A stretch of 64,000 nt of DNA from a virus, in the IMG/VR virus record IMGVR_UViG_3300033993_002274, positions 31,869 to 95,868 of that record; one strand, 5' to 3'. Made by a program: the position numbers and the translations under genes. Below are positions 26,067 through 36,700 of the stretch, in pieces; position 1 is the first letter of the stretch, and the number at the start of each line of letters is the position of its first letter. Under the pieces are notes generated by a model, which was given only the letters and a program-made list of their open reading frames with translations, was not told the origin of the DNA and ran no database searches.

Positions 26067-26519
26067 CTAAGCCAACGAATAATTAAGGTAATTATAAGAT
26101 AAATTTTTATCTGAAAAAATGTCAGTTAAGTCTTTTAATATCGTTTTTATCGTTGGTCGTATATCCAGGGTATATCTAGCCTTTGGTGGGTATACTTTAG
26201 CGTCGATGATGGTATGACAAATTGTCTCATTTCCAATTCGAATAATCAAATTAAAAACTTCCGGACCATCAGTATTTGATGTGTCTAAGATAGATGGGTC
26301 TTCTTCAATTTGGAACCGATTTTCCAACATATAGAAAACTGATTTGTTTCTTAGTTTTGTTTTTAACTCTTCTGACAATGATTTCATGTAGTTCAATAAC
26401 TCAATACTATTTTTAGCCTTTTGGTTAATGTTTCTTACATTGAAAAAACGTTGTACAACGAAGTTGTCATTTAATGTAATTAGAAATTCAACTTTAGTAA
26501 TGTCCTGATTTTCTTTCAT
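26067..26519 (-). CDS. Conserved-looking hypothetical in replication module
   Basis: 150 residues, soluble, mixed alpha/beta. VEFLITLNDNFVVQRFFNVR and later TICHTIIDAKVYPPKARYTL are distinctive, but I cannot assign them. It has one helix-rich central part (IELLNYMKSLSEELKTKL) and no zinc or nucleotide motif. It lies between RNase H (4 bases upstream) and helicase, where T4-like phages often keep replication accessory proteins, so an accessory role such as helicase loading is possible but not shown. Confidence 0.55.
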   Translation of the reverse strand: MKENQDITKVEFLITLNDNFVVQRFFNVRNINQKAKNSIELLNYMKSLSEELKTKLRNKSVFYMLENRFQIEEDPSILDTSNTDGPEVFNLIIRIGNETICHTIIDAKVYPPKARYTLDIRPTIKTILKDLTDIFSDKNLSYNYLNYSLA

Positions 26520-26523
26520 AATT

Positions 26524-27531
26524 TTAGTTTTTTGTTTTAAATTTTGTTTTTTCTTTTCTTGTTAACTTTAAAAATGGTTTTAAAAAATAAATCCAATTAT
26601 CATCTGTTTTTGGTAGGTACTTAAATAACCCGTCTTCCATCATCATACGTATTAGGTTTTTGTATCCCCTACCGTCAGGGTCCAATGATTCTGAATAATA
26701 TGCCCTAACCAAATCTTTACCTTCTTGATTTATTAGTGGTTTATCTAAATCAATTAGTTTTTTATTAATCACATAATATTCATCACCAAATATACCTTCT
26801 TTTGTTTTACCAGACAAAAGATTTTGTAATGATTTGTTGTCTTTATTTTCTTTAAGGAGTTCCTCCCCTTTCGATAAAATATCGGATAATTCCACTTCTT
26901 TTTCAAGTAGCTCAGGAAAAAACTTAATTAAAGTCTTTTCACCTAAATAAAAAATACCGTCGATATTATCAGATGAATCGCCTGTAAGGATTTTAATTGT
27001 TTTGACATTATAATGGGGAACTTCAAAATCACTCATTTTGATAGTATCCCCCATCTTATAATATCTTTTTGTGGATGGTGAATAGATAGAAACCTTTTCA
27101 GATATAAGTTGTGTAAGGTCTCTATCACTTGAGAAAATTGTTTTATTCTCGTCTTCAGAAATTTGACAGTAATACGCAATTAAATCATCCGCTTCTGAAT
27201 TTTCAACTTCAAGTTGTCTAACAAACATCTCTTCAAGATATTGTTTAACTCGTTGTTTTTGTTCTTCATAAGAATCTTGTTTAATCTCATTAGAATCGTT
27301 TCTACGGTTTAATTTATACTTGGGGTATATCAACCTTCTCTGTGATGAGTTCGTGTCACTATCCCAAAATACTACAACTTTATTATAGTTGTTCTCCTCT
27401 AAAAACTTTCTTAAAGTATTCAAAAAGTGCCAAATGGCCCCAATATGTTTTCCTTTGTGGAAATAATCTTTCACTCCATGAAAACCAATTTTCATCAAAT
27501 TGTTTCCATCAACCAATAAGGTTTTTGTCAC
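26524..27531 (-). CDS. rnh: 5'-3' exonuclease / RNase H, FEN-1 family (T4 Rnh-type)
   Basis: 335 residues (T4 Rnh is 305). The acidic-residue series of FEN-type nucleases is present: LLVDGNNLM (D8), VVVFWDSDT, SEADDLIAYY, IFSSDRDLTQL and LTGDSSDNIDG. The last leads into the helix-3-turn-helix DNA-binding region (FYLGEKTLIKFF). It removes RNA primers and flaps from lagging-strand fragments. Position beside UvsX and helicase supports a replication role. The C-terminus is strongly basic (RKEKTKFKTKN). Confidence 0.87.
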   Translation of the reverse strand: MTKTLLVDGNNLMKIGFHGVKDYFHKGKHIGAIWHFLNTLRKFLEENNYNKVVVFWDSDTNSSQRRLIYPKYKLNRRNDSNEIKQDSYEEQKQRVKQYLEEMFVRQLEVENSEADDLIAYYCQISEDENKTIFSSDRDLTQLISEKVSIYSPSTKRYYKMGDTIKMSDFEVPHYNVKTIKILTGDSSDNIDGIFYLGEKTLIKFFPELLEKEVELSDILSKGEELLKENKDNKSLQNLLSGKTKEGIFGDEYYVINKKLIDLDKPLINQEGKDLVRAYYSESLDPDGRGYKNLIRMMMEDGLFKYLPKTDDNWIYFLKPFLKLTRKEKTKFKTKN

Positions 27532-27552
27532 TTTTTTTGTTTTTAATTGTTA

Positions 27553-28560
27553 CTACTCTACTTCTTCTTTTTCTGCTTTCAAATCAAAGTCACCATCAAC
27601 TCCGATTATTTCCTTCCAATACTCGGCATATTCTTTTTTGTATTGTTCGATTGATGCCTTTTCTTCGGAAGCTTCTTTTCCTGGTAAGAACCCGTGTGGT
27701 GTTACGATAATCTTCCCATCTTCAAAACCAAGTCCGTTGATGTGATTTTTCATAACAGACACCTTAGTTCTTGATGCAAACTTCACAGTTCTCTTATCTT
27801 TAGTTGCTGTAATTTTTGTTGTACCAGCTCCTTTTTGATTTCCAAATAAGAATACTAATGAAGAGTTCAACCAAATCGCCTCACCACCTTTTGCCTTAAT
27901 TTTAGGCTGTCCAAATGGATTGTCAGGTAATTCAACCCAAGGTTGATTAACAATTATTAGGGTGTTTTCGTATTTAGAGTCTGCTTTACGTGAACCTGAA
28001 ATACGTTGGTTAATACCCATACCAATCTTGTCGGCCAAAACACTTGCATTGTGTTGTTTACCTCCTTTACCTTCGTAAGTCATTTTACAAGGAACAGAAC
28101 CTACTGAGTCCCACATAATACACAATGAATAATCTAAATCACCCTTTTCTTGTGCGTCTAATAAATCATTGATGTAATCTGTGATTTGTTCAATATAATC
28201 AAAGTTATTATTGAATATATAAAACCCGTCCCACTCTAATTCTCCAGTTTCTGTATCAACAACTTCCTCACATTCAAACCCCATTAACTTAGCGTGGTCA
28301 AACGACCATTTTTGTTCGGTGATGATAAATACAGGTAAAATACCTTTCTTCTGAGCATCAACCGCAGTTTTAACTAGTGCCGTTGTCTTACCTGTGTCTG
28401 AATGTCCTAAGAACATATTGATGTGTCCCATAGCAGGACCAGGTAGACCAACAGCATCCAAAAACGGAGCACCAAGGTCAAAGAATCTTTGTGGTTTATA
28501 TTTTGCAGATGTGGAAAACTTTTTTTTCAAAGACCCAAAGTCATTCTTCTTAATAGCCAT
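27553..28560 (-). CDS. uvsX: RecA/UvsX-type recombinase
   Basis: 335 residues. Walker A GHSDTGKTT at 52-60 and Walker B SLCIMWDSVGSV define the RecA core. IIVNQPWVELPDNPFGQPK and KAKGGEAIWLNSSLVFLF correspond to the L1/L2-type DNA-binding region. The acidic C-terminus (DFDLKAEKEEVE) is usual for UvsX/RecA. It drives strand exchange and recombination-dependent replication with SSB. It is encoded between RNase H and a small gene whose stop overlaps its ATG by one base. Confidence 0.9.
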   Translation of the reverse strand: MAIKKNDFGSLKKKFSTSAKYKPQRFFDLGAPFLDAVGLPGPAMGHINMFLGHSDTGKTTALVKTAVDAQKKGILPVFIITEQKWSFDHAKLMGFECEEVVDTETGELEWDGFYIFNNNFDYIEQITDYINDLLDAQEKGDLDYSLCIMWDSVGSVPCKMTYEGKGGKQHNASVLADKIGMGINQRISGSRKADSKYENTLIIVNQPWVELPDNPFGQPKIKAKGGEAIWLNSSLVFLFGNQKGAGTTKITATKDKRTVKFASRTKVSVMKNHINGLGFEDGKIIVTPHGFLPGKEASEEKASIEQYKKEYAEYWKEIIGVDGDFDLKAEKEEVE

Positions 28561-28781
28561 TACAGTTCGTAAATTTTAAAGTTTTTAATAGTTTCCAACT
28601 TGTCGTTTGCGTTAGTTAGTTGTTCAACCAAATTATCCATTTCTTCGGTGTGTTGTGGGTGCTCACCAATTCCTACAGGGTTTGTAAAATATACATATAA
28701 TCTTGCCTCAGCATCTGCAATTTCAGACTCGTATTTTTTCACAAGAGCATCTTTTAATTTTTCTGCTAAAAATGTGTTCAT
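28560..28781 (-). CDS. Small helical hypothetical protein upstream of uvsX
   Basis: 73 residues, mostly two charged helices (FLAEKLKDALVKKYESEI and DNLVEQLTNANDKLETI) joined by YFTNPVGIGEHPQHTEEM, so a helical hairpin or coiled coil. The stop overlaps the uvsX start, suggesting translational coupling and possibly interaction with the recombinase. A terminator lies just upstream of it, so it begins the uvsX-rnh-helicase-nrd transcript. No known family recognised. Confidence 0.65.
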   Translation of the reverse strand: MNTFLAEKLKDALVKKYESEIADAEARLYVYFTNPVGIGEHPQHTEEMDNLVEQLTNANDKLETIKNFKIYEL

Positions 28782-28800
28782 TTTTTAATTTTTTAAAGTT

Positions 28801-28833
28801 AATAAAAATCGGGCTTAGGTGTAAAGCCCGATT
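28801..28833 (-). terminator. Intrinsic terminator after SSB gene
   Basis: Minus-strand stem AATCGGGCTT / AAGCCCGATT (10 perfect pairs, 7-base loop) followed by TTTATT. It ends the single-gene SSB transcript and would limit read-through into uvsX. Confidence 0.85.
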
Positions 28834-28847
28834 ATGTTTTTTTTGAT

Positions 28848-29702
28848 TTAGAATGGTAAATCTTCTGATGGTTCTTCGTTTGCTTGTGGGTCAACAACAG
28901 GTGTTGTTTCTTGTTTTGAACCTCCAAGTGAAATTTCAGCAGCTTCACCGTAAACATATTTTTTAAGTTCAGATGACCACATTGGTGTTTCACCAACTGC
29001 AACTGCCTCTAAATATTCTACAGGTTTTTTAGAATATACATCATTCCATGTTAATTCATCTTGAATCCATCCTTCCATGATTGCCTTATCCTCATGTAGT
29101 GGTTGTGGGTCATCATACATAATAGTTTGGATTACTGTGTACTCTTTTCCTTGTGGTGTTTTTGCCTTTGTAAGTTCAATAATTAAATCACGACCTTTTT
29201 CGGCATTAGTTACATCACCTTTAGCTTTCCAAATAGGTAGGATTTTATCTAAAACACCTTCTTGTTTGTAGTTGTGTTTGAATCTCCAAAACTTAACACC
29301 ATCTTGTTCATTGTCTCGGTCAATAACTTTTACAATGTAAAATAAACGTGAACGGTATTGTGATGCCAATTCTTTGTCTTCTTTTTTACCTGTCGAAATT
29401 AATTCGTTATAAACTTCAGTTAATGGTGAACGGTCGTTGTCGTTTTTCTCGGGGTCATACAACTTAACCCACTGTCCGTTTACTTGGATTTCATGGTACC
29501 AAACTTCAACAAATGGTGATGAACCATCTTTTGTAGGTAAGATACGGATTCTTCGTGATGCGGATTTTTCATTCTTTTGAAGAATTGCGGAAAAATATTT
29601 CTTCAATCTGTCTTCTTGAGAAATGTTTGTTTTTGTGCTGTTGCTCGATGTTGAATTTTTTTCGTACTGAGCAAGTACTGAATCTAATACTGAATTTGCC
29701 AT
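28848..29702 (-). CDS. gp32: Single-stranded DNA-binding protein, gp32-like
   Basis: 284 residues (T4 gp32 is 301). The OB-fold core shows SASRRIRILPTKDGSSPFVE, VWYHEIQVNGQWV, YRSRLFYIVKVIDRD and GVKFWRFKHNYKQEG, matching gp32-type SSBs. The C-terminus is acidic and ends in SEDLPF, the usual partner-recruiting tail. The protein contains no Cys, so the structural zinc site of T4 gp32 is absent. The gene has its own promoter and terminator, consistent with the high copy number needed for replication and recombination. Confidence 0.85.
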   Translation of the reverse strand: MANSVLDSVLAQYEKNSTSSNSTKTNISQEDRLKKYFSAILQKNEKSASRRIRILPTKDGSSPFVEVWYHEIQVNGQWVKLYDPEKNDNDRSPLTEVYNELISTGKKEDKELASQYRSRLFYIVKVIDRDNEQDGVKFWRFKHNYKQEGVLDKILPIWKAKGDVTNAEKGRDLIIELTKAKTPQGKEYTVIQTIMYDDPQPLHEDKAIMEGWIQDELTWNDVYSKKPVEYLEAVAVGETPMWSSELKKYVYGEAAEISLGGSKQETTPVVDPQANEEPSEDLPF

Positions 29703-29737
29703 AAATAAATTTTTAATTATTACTCTTTTATCTATGA

Positions 29738-29768
29738 AAAATATAAGTGAACTTTCGTTTTTGTCAAA
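29738..29768 (-). promoter_or_regulatory. Bacteroidota-type promoter of the SSB gene
   Basis: On the minus strand TTTG, a 19-base spacer and TATATTTT match the Bacteroidota vegetative promoter (-33 TTTG, -7 TAnnTTTG) except for the last base. The -33 box continues as TTTGACA, so it also resembles a sigma-70 -35 box. It lies ~36 bases before the SSB ATG. Confidence 0.6.
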
Positions 29769-29794
29769 TAAAAAAGGGAAGATAATTCTTCCCT
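29769..29794 (-). terminator. Intrinsic terminator after 226-residue gene
   Basis: Minus-strand stem AGGGAAGA / TCTTCCCT (8 pairs, 4-base loop) followed by TTTTTATT. It separates the upstream structural genes from SSB. Confidence 0.82.
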
Positions 29795-29818
29795 CAAAAA
29801 TATAATTATGAAAAATAA

Positions 29819-30499
29819 TTAGTAAGTATTTTCATCATCATCTTGGTCAAAAATACCAAATGTTTTTTTAACTTCATTAGGTGAATAGTTTTCAACCTCA
29901 TCTGAAGTTAAGATATATTCTTCTTTCCCTTGTTTTTCAAAGTCTTCTTTTTTGTCTTCAAAATAATCTGTCAATTTTTGATTATAAGGATAAGAATCAA
30001 GTGAACGTAACATCAATTTTTCTTCAGGTGACTTAGGTCTACTTTTTTCTACTTTACTTTCGATTGAATCAATTTTTGACATTATTTGGTCCATCTGATT
30101 TAATTTTGTTTCTAAATCATTCAATTTAGAAAACATACTATCCATGAACTCTTCTTGTTTTGTTTTAATTTCTTCTTGTGTTGTTACTAAATCTGTAATA
30201 TCTATTTCTTCAGTTCCTTCTTCTTCATCTTTTTTTGTATCAACTTCTTCAACATCAGGGTCTGACTCAACATCTACAGGTTCGGGTATTGCGTCGGCGC
30301 CTCCTGCATCAGGTGTGGGTGCTCCTGCGTCAGGTGCTGGTGGTGTTGCTCCTGCATCAGGCGCGGGTGCTCCTGCGTCAGGTGCGGGTGGAGCTCCTGC
30401 TGCGTCAGGTGCTGGTGGTGCAACTTCTTGTTCATTAATATATCCTGTAATTTGGTTAAAACGTTTTAACTCTTCTAAAATTTGTCTTTCTATACTCAT
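29819..30499 (-). CDS. Pro/Ala/Asp-repeat protein, unknown (possible scaffold-like)
   Basis: 226 residues. An N-terminal helix (ERQILEELKRFNQITGYI) is followed at about 27-75 by imperfect PAPDAGA repeats (a flexible, acidic, disordered linker). An acidic stretch and then a coiled coil with heptad pattern (MFSKLNDLETKLNQMDQIM) at about 115-160 follow, ending in an acidic C-terminus (FDQDDDENTY). The shape (helix, disordered linker, coiled coil) resembles scaffolding or tether proteins, but there is no family evidence. It is followed by a terminator. Confidence 0.6.
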   Translation of the reverse strand: MSIERQILEELKRFNQITGYINEQEVAPPAPDAAGAPPAPDAGAPAPDAGATPPAPDAGAPTPDAGGADAIPEPVDVESDPDVEEVDTKKDEEEGTEEIDITDLVTTQEEIKTKQEEFMDSMFSKLNDLETKLNQMDQIMSKIDSIESKVEKSRPKSPEEKLMLRSLDSYPYNQKLTDYFEDKKEDFEKQGKEEYILTSDEVENYSPNEVKKTFGIFDQDDDENTY

Positions 30500-30501
30500 T
30501 T

Positions 30502-30726
30502 TTACCCATTTAATAATGTTTTAACCCCTTGTGGAGTTTCGACTTTTAATGTTCTATTTGTTTTCATAGTATTGTCAACTCTTTCAATTAGACCATCTTT
30601 CATTCTAATTGTATAACAATCACCAGTTTCCAAATCACAAACTTCTTGATACCCATTACCCTTATCTCTTTGTGTAATTTTTGTATCTTTTCTTAGATAA
30701 TTATCTAATAACATTTTTATTTCCAT
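30502..30726 (-). CDS. Small hypothetical protein
   Basis: 74 residues, beta-rich (GYQEVCDLETGDCYTIRMKD, then LKVETPQGVKTLLNG). It lies 2 bases upstream of the PAPDAGA-repeat gene and 12 bases after a TATTTATA element. No motif is recognised. Correct spacing and gene-like composition support that it is real. Confidence 0.55.
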   Translation of the reverse strand: MEIKMLLDNYLRKDTKITQRDKGNGYQEVCDLETGDCYTIRMKDGLIERVDNTMKTNRTLKVETPQGVKTLLNG

Positions 30727-30737
30727 AGTTTTTTTTA

Positions 30738-30745
30738 TATAAATA
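30738..30745 (-). promoter_or_regulatory. TATTTATA element, candidate late promoter
   Basis: A perfect coding-strand TATTTATA 11 bases upstream of the 74-residue gene. Confidence 0.4.
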
Positions 30746-30750
30746 TTATG

Positions 30751-33700
30751 TTATGGGAAAAATATACCATAACTATTTTTAAATTGGACAAAATATCTAT
30801 TATAAATATCTTGTATGTCGGGGAACGACGAATTTACTTTGTCATTTTTTCTAGTTATAAAATCATTGGTTGTACTTGGTAAATTAACGTAGGCACCTAC
30901 TCCACCTCCAGGACTAACAAATCTTCCTTCAAACCAAAATAAAGTAAATAACGTATAGGCTTCTGCATATTTTTCAACATCTGTGGTATTTGTACTGAAA
31001 GTTTTTAGTTGTTCTATAATAGGTAAAAAACTTTGAACTTGAGCATGTATAAATTGTGTTGGTACTACAAAGTCTGAGAACGATGCATAAGGTCTAGATG
31101 ATGTATCATTTTCTAATGCCGTTGTTAAACACACTTGTTGGGATATAAGAGCATTTAAATCTGCAGTATAGTTGTTTGAAGTTGATATTTCATATAGATT
31201 ATAATTTGGTGGATTACAAACAACTTGGTCAATTTTATTATTTATTCTAGTAAATGCAATACCAAAATAAAGAGGTCGTAATTTTTCTTGGGCCGCTGGA
31301 ATATTTGTCGTTAATAAAGTTTTTAAATCTTCAACCGTTATTGGTGTTATATTAATTCCAACAAATGGTGTAGTTGTAAACGTCGTCGCAGAAAGACAAA
31401 TATTTTCAGGACTTTGTAACGCGCCAGGTTGTACCGTACCTTGTTGTGTGTTTACATTTGTAATTGGTTCAGTTGTCTTAACTTCTTTTAATATCAATTC
31501 TTTGTATGCGTTTATATAATTTTGATTGACTGTGTCTAATAGACTATTTGGTTGTGGTAAACTATATCTTGATATTCTTGGACCTGAAAAAGTTGTGGAA
31601 AAACTAGTTTGAGTAATTCTATGTGATAGTGATAAAACCATGTAAGGTCCATAGAATAATGGTACATGTCTTAAGTTGAAGTACATAGTCGGTTGAATCA
31701 TGGCATTACCCATCATTTCTATTTCAACATTATAACTTCTACTTTTATATATACTATAAAGTGAAACGGATTGTTGAGCCACTTTGTCTCCTGAAACAGA
31801 TGCTCCTAATTGTGCAAACATTTTATTTGATTCTGCAGTGTTTTTCTTTTCAGACATATCTACTTTAACACTTTTAAAAATACTTTGGTTTTGAGTTCCG
31901 TAATCAACGCTAAAACCTACTACTCTATTTTTTTTAGAGTAGTCTTCCTCGGGGTTAGATGGTACTCTTAATGGGTTGTCTGAAGATTTTCTTATATCAA
32001 ATGTATCACTTGCAAACTTTGAAAATGAAGAATTACTTGCAACAAACTCTGACGGTTTACCTGTATAAAGTAATAAAAATTTTGGAGATGCCTTTAAATA
32101 ATCAACATCCAAAAAAGTTCCAAACAATGTTTCAGTTGCATCCACAGGTAATGGTGTACTTTTCGCCACCGCCTGCTGTATACCGTAAAAATTAACGTAT
32201 GCTGGTAAAGCAAAGAAAACCATGTTGTTTTGCGAACATATTTGAGATATTAATGATAAATAATTTTGGTTGTCGTTTGATTTTAAATAACCTTTGATTT
32301 TTTCTAAGTCAATTGTAAACTCATCACCAATATCTCTACCAGCCTTGTCTTGAAATAAAAAATCTTCAAATATTGTTTTATTTAAAAAATCAGTACCAGA
32401 AATCCATTTATCATTCATTGTTTTTAAAATGGAATATGTATCTAACTTATTAACATTACCTGAAGTTGTATTTTTGATTGTTGTTGTGTTAGTTGTTGTT
32501 GTAGGTAAATCAGTATTCAATCTATTGAAAGTCTGTGTTAAATTTTCAGCATTAAAATTTTGTTGTTGTAATAAAAAATTATTAATTGCTTGTTGGAATT
32601 TTAATTTATTTAAAGTTGCATCTTCAGATTTTTGTTTTGCAAATAATCTAATTAGTGGGAATAATGCTTCAACGTTTGCCTCTGTAAACTCAATATCCAT
32701 TCCATTATTTGCCGTAAAAAAATCTGTAATTACACTCCCCGTATCTGTATATTGGAATGGTGTTTGGTTAAAAACTCCCACATATTTTCTAAGAGAGTTC
32801 CACGCATCTCTGTTGTTTGCAATACTTGTTGCTAATGTAGGTGAACCGACTGTTCCGTCACCAGGTAAGGAACCAGGTATATATGGATTAAGAGTTAAAG
32901 GGTTTAAAGGTTGGAATGTAGGATTGTTACTTATATAATTAAAAACTCTTCGTTTAAAATTACCGGGGTTACCCATTTTAAGAACACATTCAAAATTTAA
33001 AAAATCTACAACTTTTGGAAAAAAGTTAGATATTTGTTTTTCCGCCAAAAGTAAACCATCTTGTGATTCATCGTTTAGTAATGTCACGCTATTTTTTGGC
33101 ACCATAAATAAGGATTCCATTTGATTGAAAAGTCGTTTTTCTGTCACATTTCTAACTGAACCAGGATTAGTATAGTTAGAGTTTGTTTGTTCTTCATTTA
33201 AAATTAAATCAGATACTGCCGGTGTTGGGTTACAAAAGTTTAAGAATAAATTTTCAAACTTATCTAAAATTTCTGGTTCAAATACCGCAAATATTTCTTC
33301 TATATTAGAATATGTTGATTGTGCATTTTTTAATTCGAAACTTAAATTTTTACTGTTGTTCGTGTAAACAACTTTTAAATATTCATTAAATGCTGGTTTT
33401 TTAATTAAAGAATTTTTAAAATAACCAAACTGTGATACACCCCAAAGTGGTCTAACACTTCCATTATAAACTGCCTTGTTATTAAAAACTTCTTCTTTAA
33501 TTTTATTTGTCGCATCAAAACATTCAAAATTCATTTGGTTTATATTGATTCCCCCTGTTGATGGGATTAACAAAAACTTTTGATTGCTTTCGGGATTATC
33601 AAAATAGGCGTAGTAATTTTTGTTCACAAACGCTCTGTTTGGATTTTGTAAATCAAATCCAAAGTTGTAGAATTTTCCTGAAGTTGAGTTTGTACCTATT

Positions 33701-36700
33701 TTTAAACCTACTGTATTATACGCATCTAAAAAAGACTGATAGGTTGGTGTGTTTAAAATGGTCAAATCTTTGTTAAAGAAAAATCGATAAACATTATTAA
33801 TTACTTTAGGATACACCCCTAAAGTGACATTATCCATCGTTTGATTAACATTTGGTATTAGTGTTGTTGTACTTTGTAATTTAATTTCTACTTGAGTTGT
33901 TCCGCCAGTATATGATGGAAAAATTAATTTACTATTTGTGCTAGGTGTTGTCCCTGTTGTGTCATAACTTTTTAAATAATCAAAATCGGTCCAAATTGTA
34001 TTATCTAATATGTCATTTCCTGTTTGAATAAATTTTTTGTACCTATGCCATATACTTCCATATTTTAAAACCCACGCATATGGTAATCGGTGAATTGATG
34101 AAAACTTGTTAAAGGTTGACGCCAAATAATCTAAATCTGTTGCCACGGAACTTGTGTCATCAAAACTTTTAATTTTTTCTCTTGTTGTAATTAAAGGTAA
34201 TGAATTTAAATATAAATAACCTAATGCAGCGTAAGGGTCTGAAACGTTTGTTTTTTGATTTTCAACTCCTTGAACTAAAGCATTAACAAAATATGGAGTA
34301 TTCAATAATGATGTTGTTTGTATTTTTGTTGCTACTTGACCACTATATTCATTCCCATAATCAAAAATACTTTCGGTAAAATATAAGTCTTTTTCTTTTC
34401 TTGTTGAATAAAAATTACTCAAAGAAGTTTGTGAGTTTACTGGTACACTTGTATTCAAGTTTGTCATGAAAGGTTGTGTAAAATTTTTAAACTCATACTT
34501 AGAAACAAAAACATTGATATTTTTAGTGTTTTCTGTTTCGTTTACCCTCGCTATTGTTTTTTTCTCATCTAAATAAACATAACTTGATGTTTTATTAAAA
34601 TCGTTTATTGATGAAATACTATCACCTCCTTGTAAATTTGACTTTAACCAATTAACATTTGTTATTGGGTAGTTGTCTAAAAAATAAGTGTCGGTGGCTG
34701 GCATACCGTTTATAAAATTTTTAATTGAGTCAGGTAATGGTACATTCCCGTCTATGGCAATTGATGAATTAGATAATGTGTCAATACTATAAACCTCATT
34801 ATAAACATCAACGTTTTGTGTTCCATCATTTAATTCTAATAAATTTTTTATGTACTCTGTGGTAAAAACTGAGTCAGAATAAAGTGTCCATCTTGTACCA
34901 GTACCATTATTTGAAATTTTTCTTAATGTTTGTAAAAAATTGACGTAGGTGAATGAAAATTCTTTTAAAATTTTAGTGAGTGCCAAATTACTTTGTACTG
35001 TTTGTTTTATATTTTCAGCCTCTAAATTTCCCAAGAAAACAGGTATTTGTTCTTGGTTATATCCATTTCTATTTAATTTAGCATAATACGCACCTAAATA
35101 ACTTCTTTCAAAAATTTCATATAAATAACTTTGTTCTTGAGTATTAACGTATGGTGTTGTTTTGAATGGAAATTCTACTGCATTTATAGATAAAACTTTA
35201 CTTAACGATGCGGGATTATTATATACATTTGCAGATTTTGGTGTTGTTTTTTGTGCTATTGCATTAATGTATTCCTCAGTAAACGCAACTTCGGGCCATA
35301 CAACACTATCGAATCCTTTTGTGGTGTTTATAACTGAACTGTCACCAGGGTATTTTATAACGTATAACTCTGAACCATCTTTTTGGGCTTCTTTTAAAAA
35401 ATATTGTGGCCAAGGATAAACAACATTTAAATCGTTAAGTTGATTTGTACCGTTTACCAAATTTTTAGAATCTACTCCAAAATTTTTTGATGCCGGTATA
35501 ATTGATTCTAACCTTATTGGGTTTGTTCTTTGATTCCATGCGCTTGTGTGGGTGTCTTCCATAAGTCTATAAAACCCATCTAATCCGGCAAATAAAACTG
35601 CCATAACGTTTCTTATAGTAGGTAAAAATCCTAAAACATTTGGTCCGTTTACTACTTGGTCACTTAAAAACTGAGTGAGAGATTTTTCTATTTCTACATT
35701 TTTTTTATTTAACTCATCATTAATTTTTTGAATCTTATCTAAAAAACTATTTGCAATATAATTGTTGGAACTTCCAACTTTATCACCAAATTTGTAATAT
35801 TGGGGAAAATCATTAACCACAGTGTTGGTTAATGTGTCAAGTAAAAAATTTGGATTAAGACTTTTAAAGTCGGCAATAGATTTATTTAACTGATTGTCTG
35901 TTGGATTAGTTCCAAAATTAACAACATATGTTTCTCTAAAATCCGCGTCGGTTAATGTGTTATAATCTATCTCTTCAAAAATATCATTAATTGAAAATTT
36001 AATCGGTATTTCACCAGGTATATTTCCCTTATCAGGTAATTTATACTGTCCTCCCGTTCCAAAACTTTTGTTATTTTTTAATAAAGTAACATAGTTGTTT
36101 ATTGCAGTTTCAACACGTTGTTTATATTTTGCTCTATCTGCAAATGAAATGTTTTCTAAATATGGGTAATAAATTTGTCCTTTGTATAATTTTTCTGATG
36201 TATCTAAAAAGTCAGTTATTGAATTGGCGTAGACTTCGTTTCTTAATTTATTTAAGTTTGTCTGAAAATCAGCAACATCATTCATTACTGTAAAATCTGC
36301 CTTTTTTAATGCGTCCGCTAATGCTGTAGGTAGGTTTTCTATTCGGGCAATAAATTCCTCTAAAGTTATTTCAGGAAAATCTGGAGTAATTAATCCCTTA
36401 CTTTTATAAATAGAATAAGCTTCTCTCATTTTTTGTAACCCTACTGATTCAACAACGGTGGTTGAGTTGTTTGTATTTACACCATTATTTGAAGAGTTTG
36501 AAGTACTTTGAGTAACCACAGTTTCTGTTTGAAACATTTTTGGTGAGTTTCTAGCATATCCTATTATACTATCAGCAAGTATCGCACTGTTTCTACTTAA
36601 AAGTTTAAGAGTAATTTTAAAATTACCACTTGACGCTTCGAAACTCGCATTGAAATCCGTTAAACTTAATTGGTACCTAATTGCCTTCCCATAATATCCT

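Noticed and set aside
32429-32938. 169-codon plus-strand open frame
   Set aside because: It lies wholly inside the 2191-residue minus-strand gene, is rich in Val/Leu/Phe typical of antisense reading of Asn/Lys/Glu codons, and has no gene-like start context.
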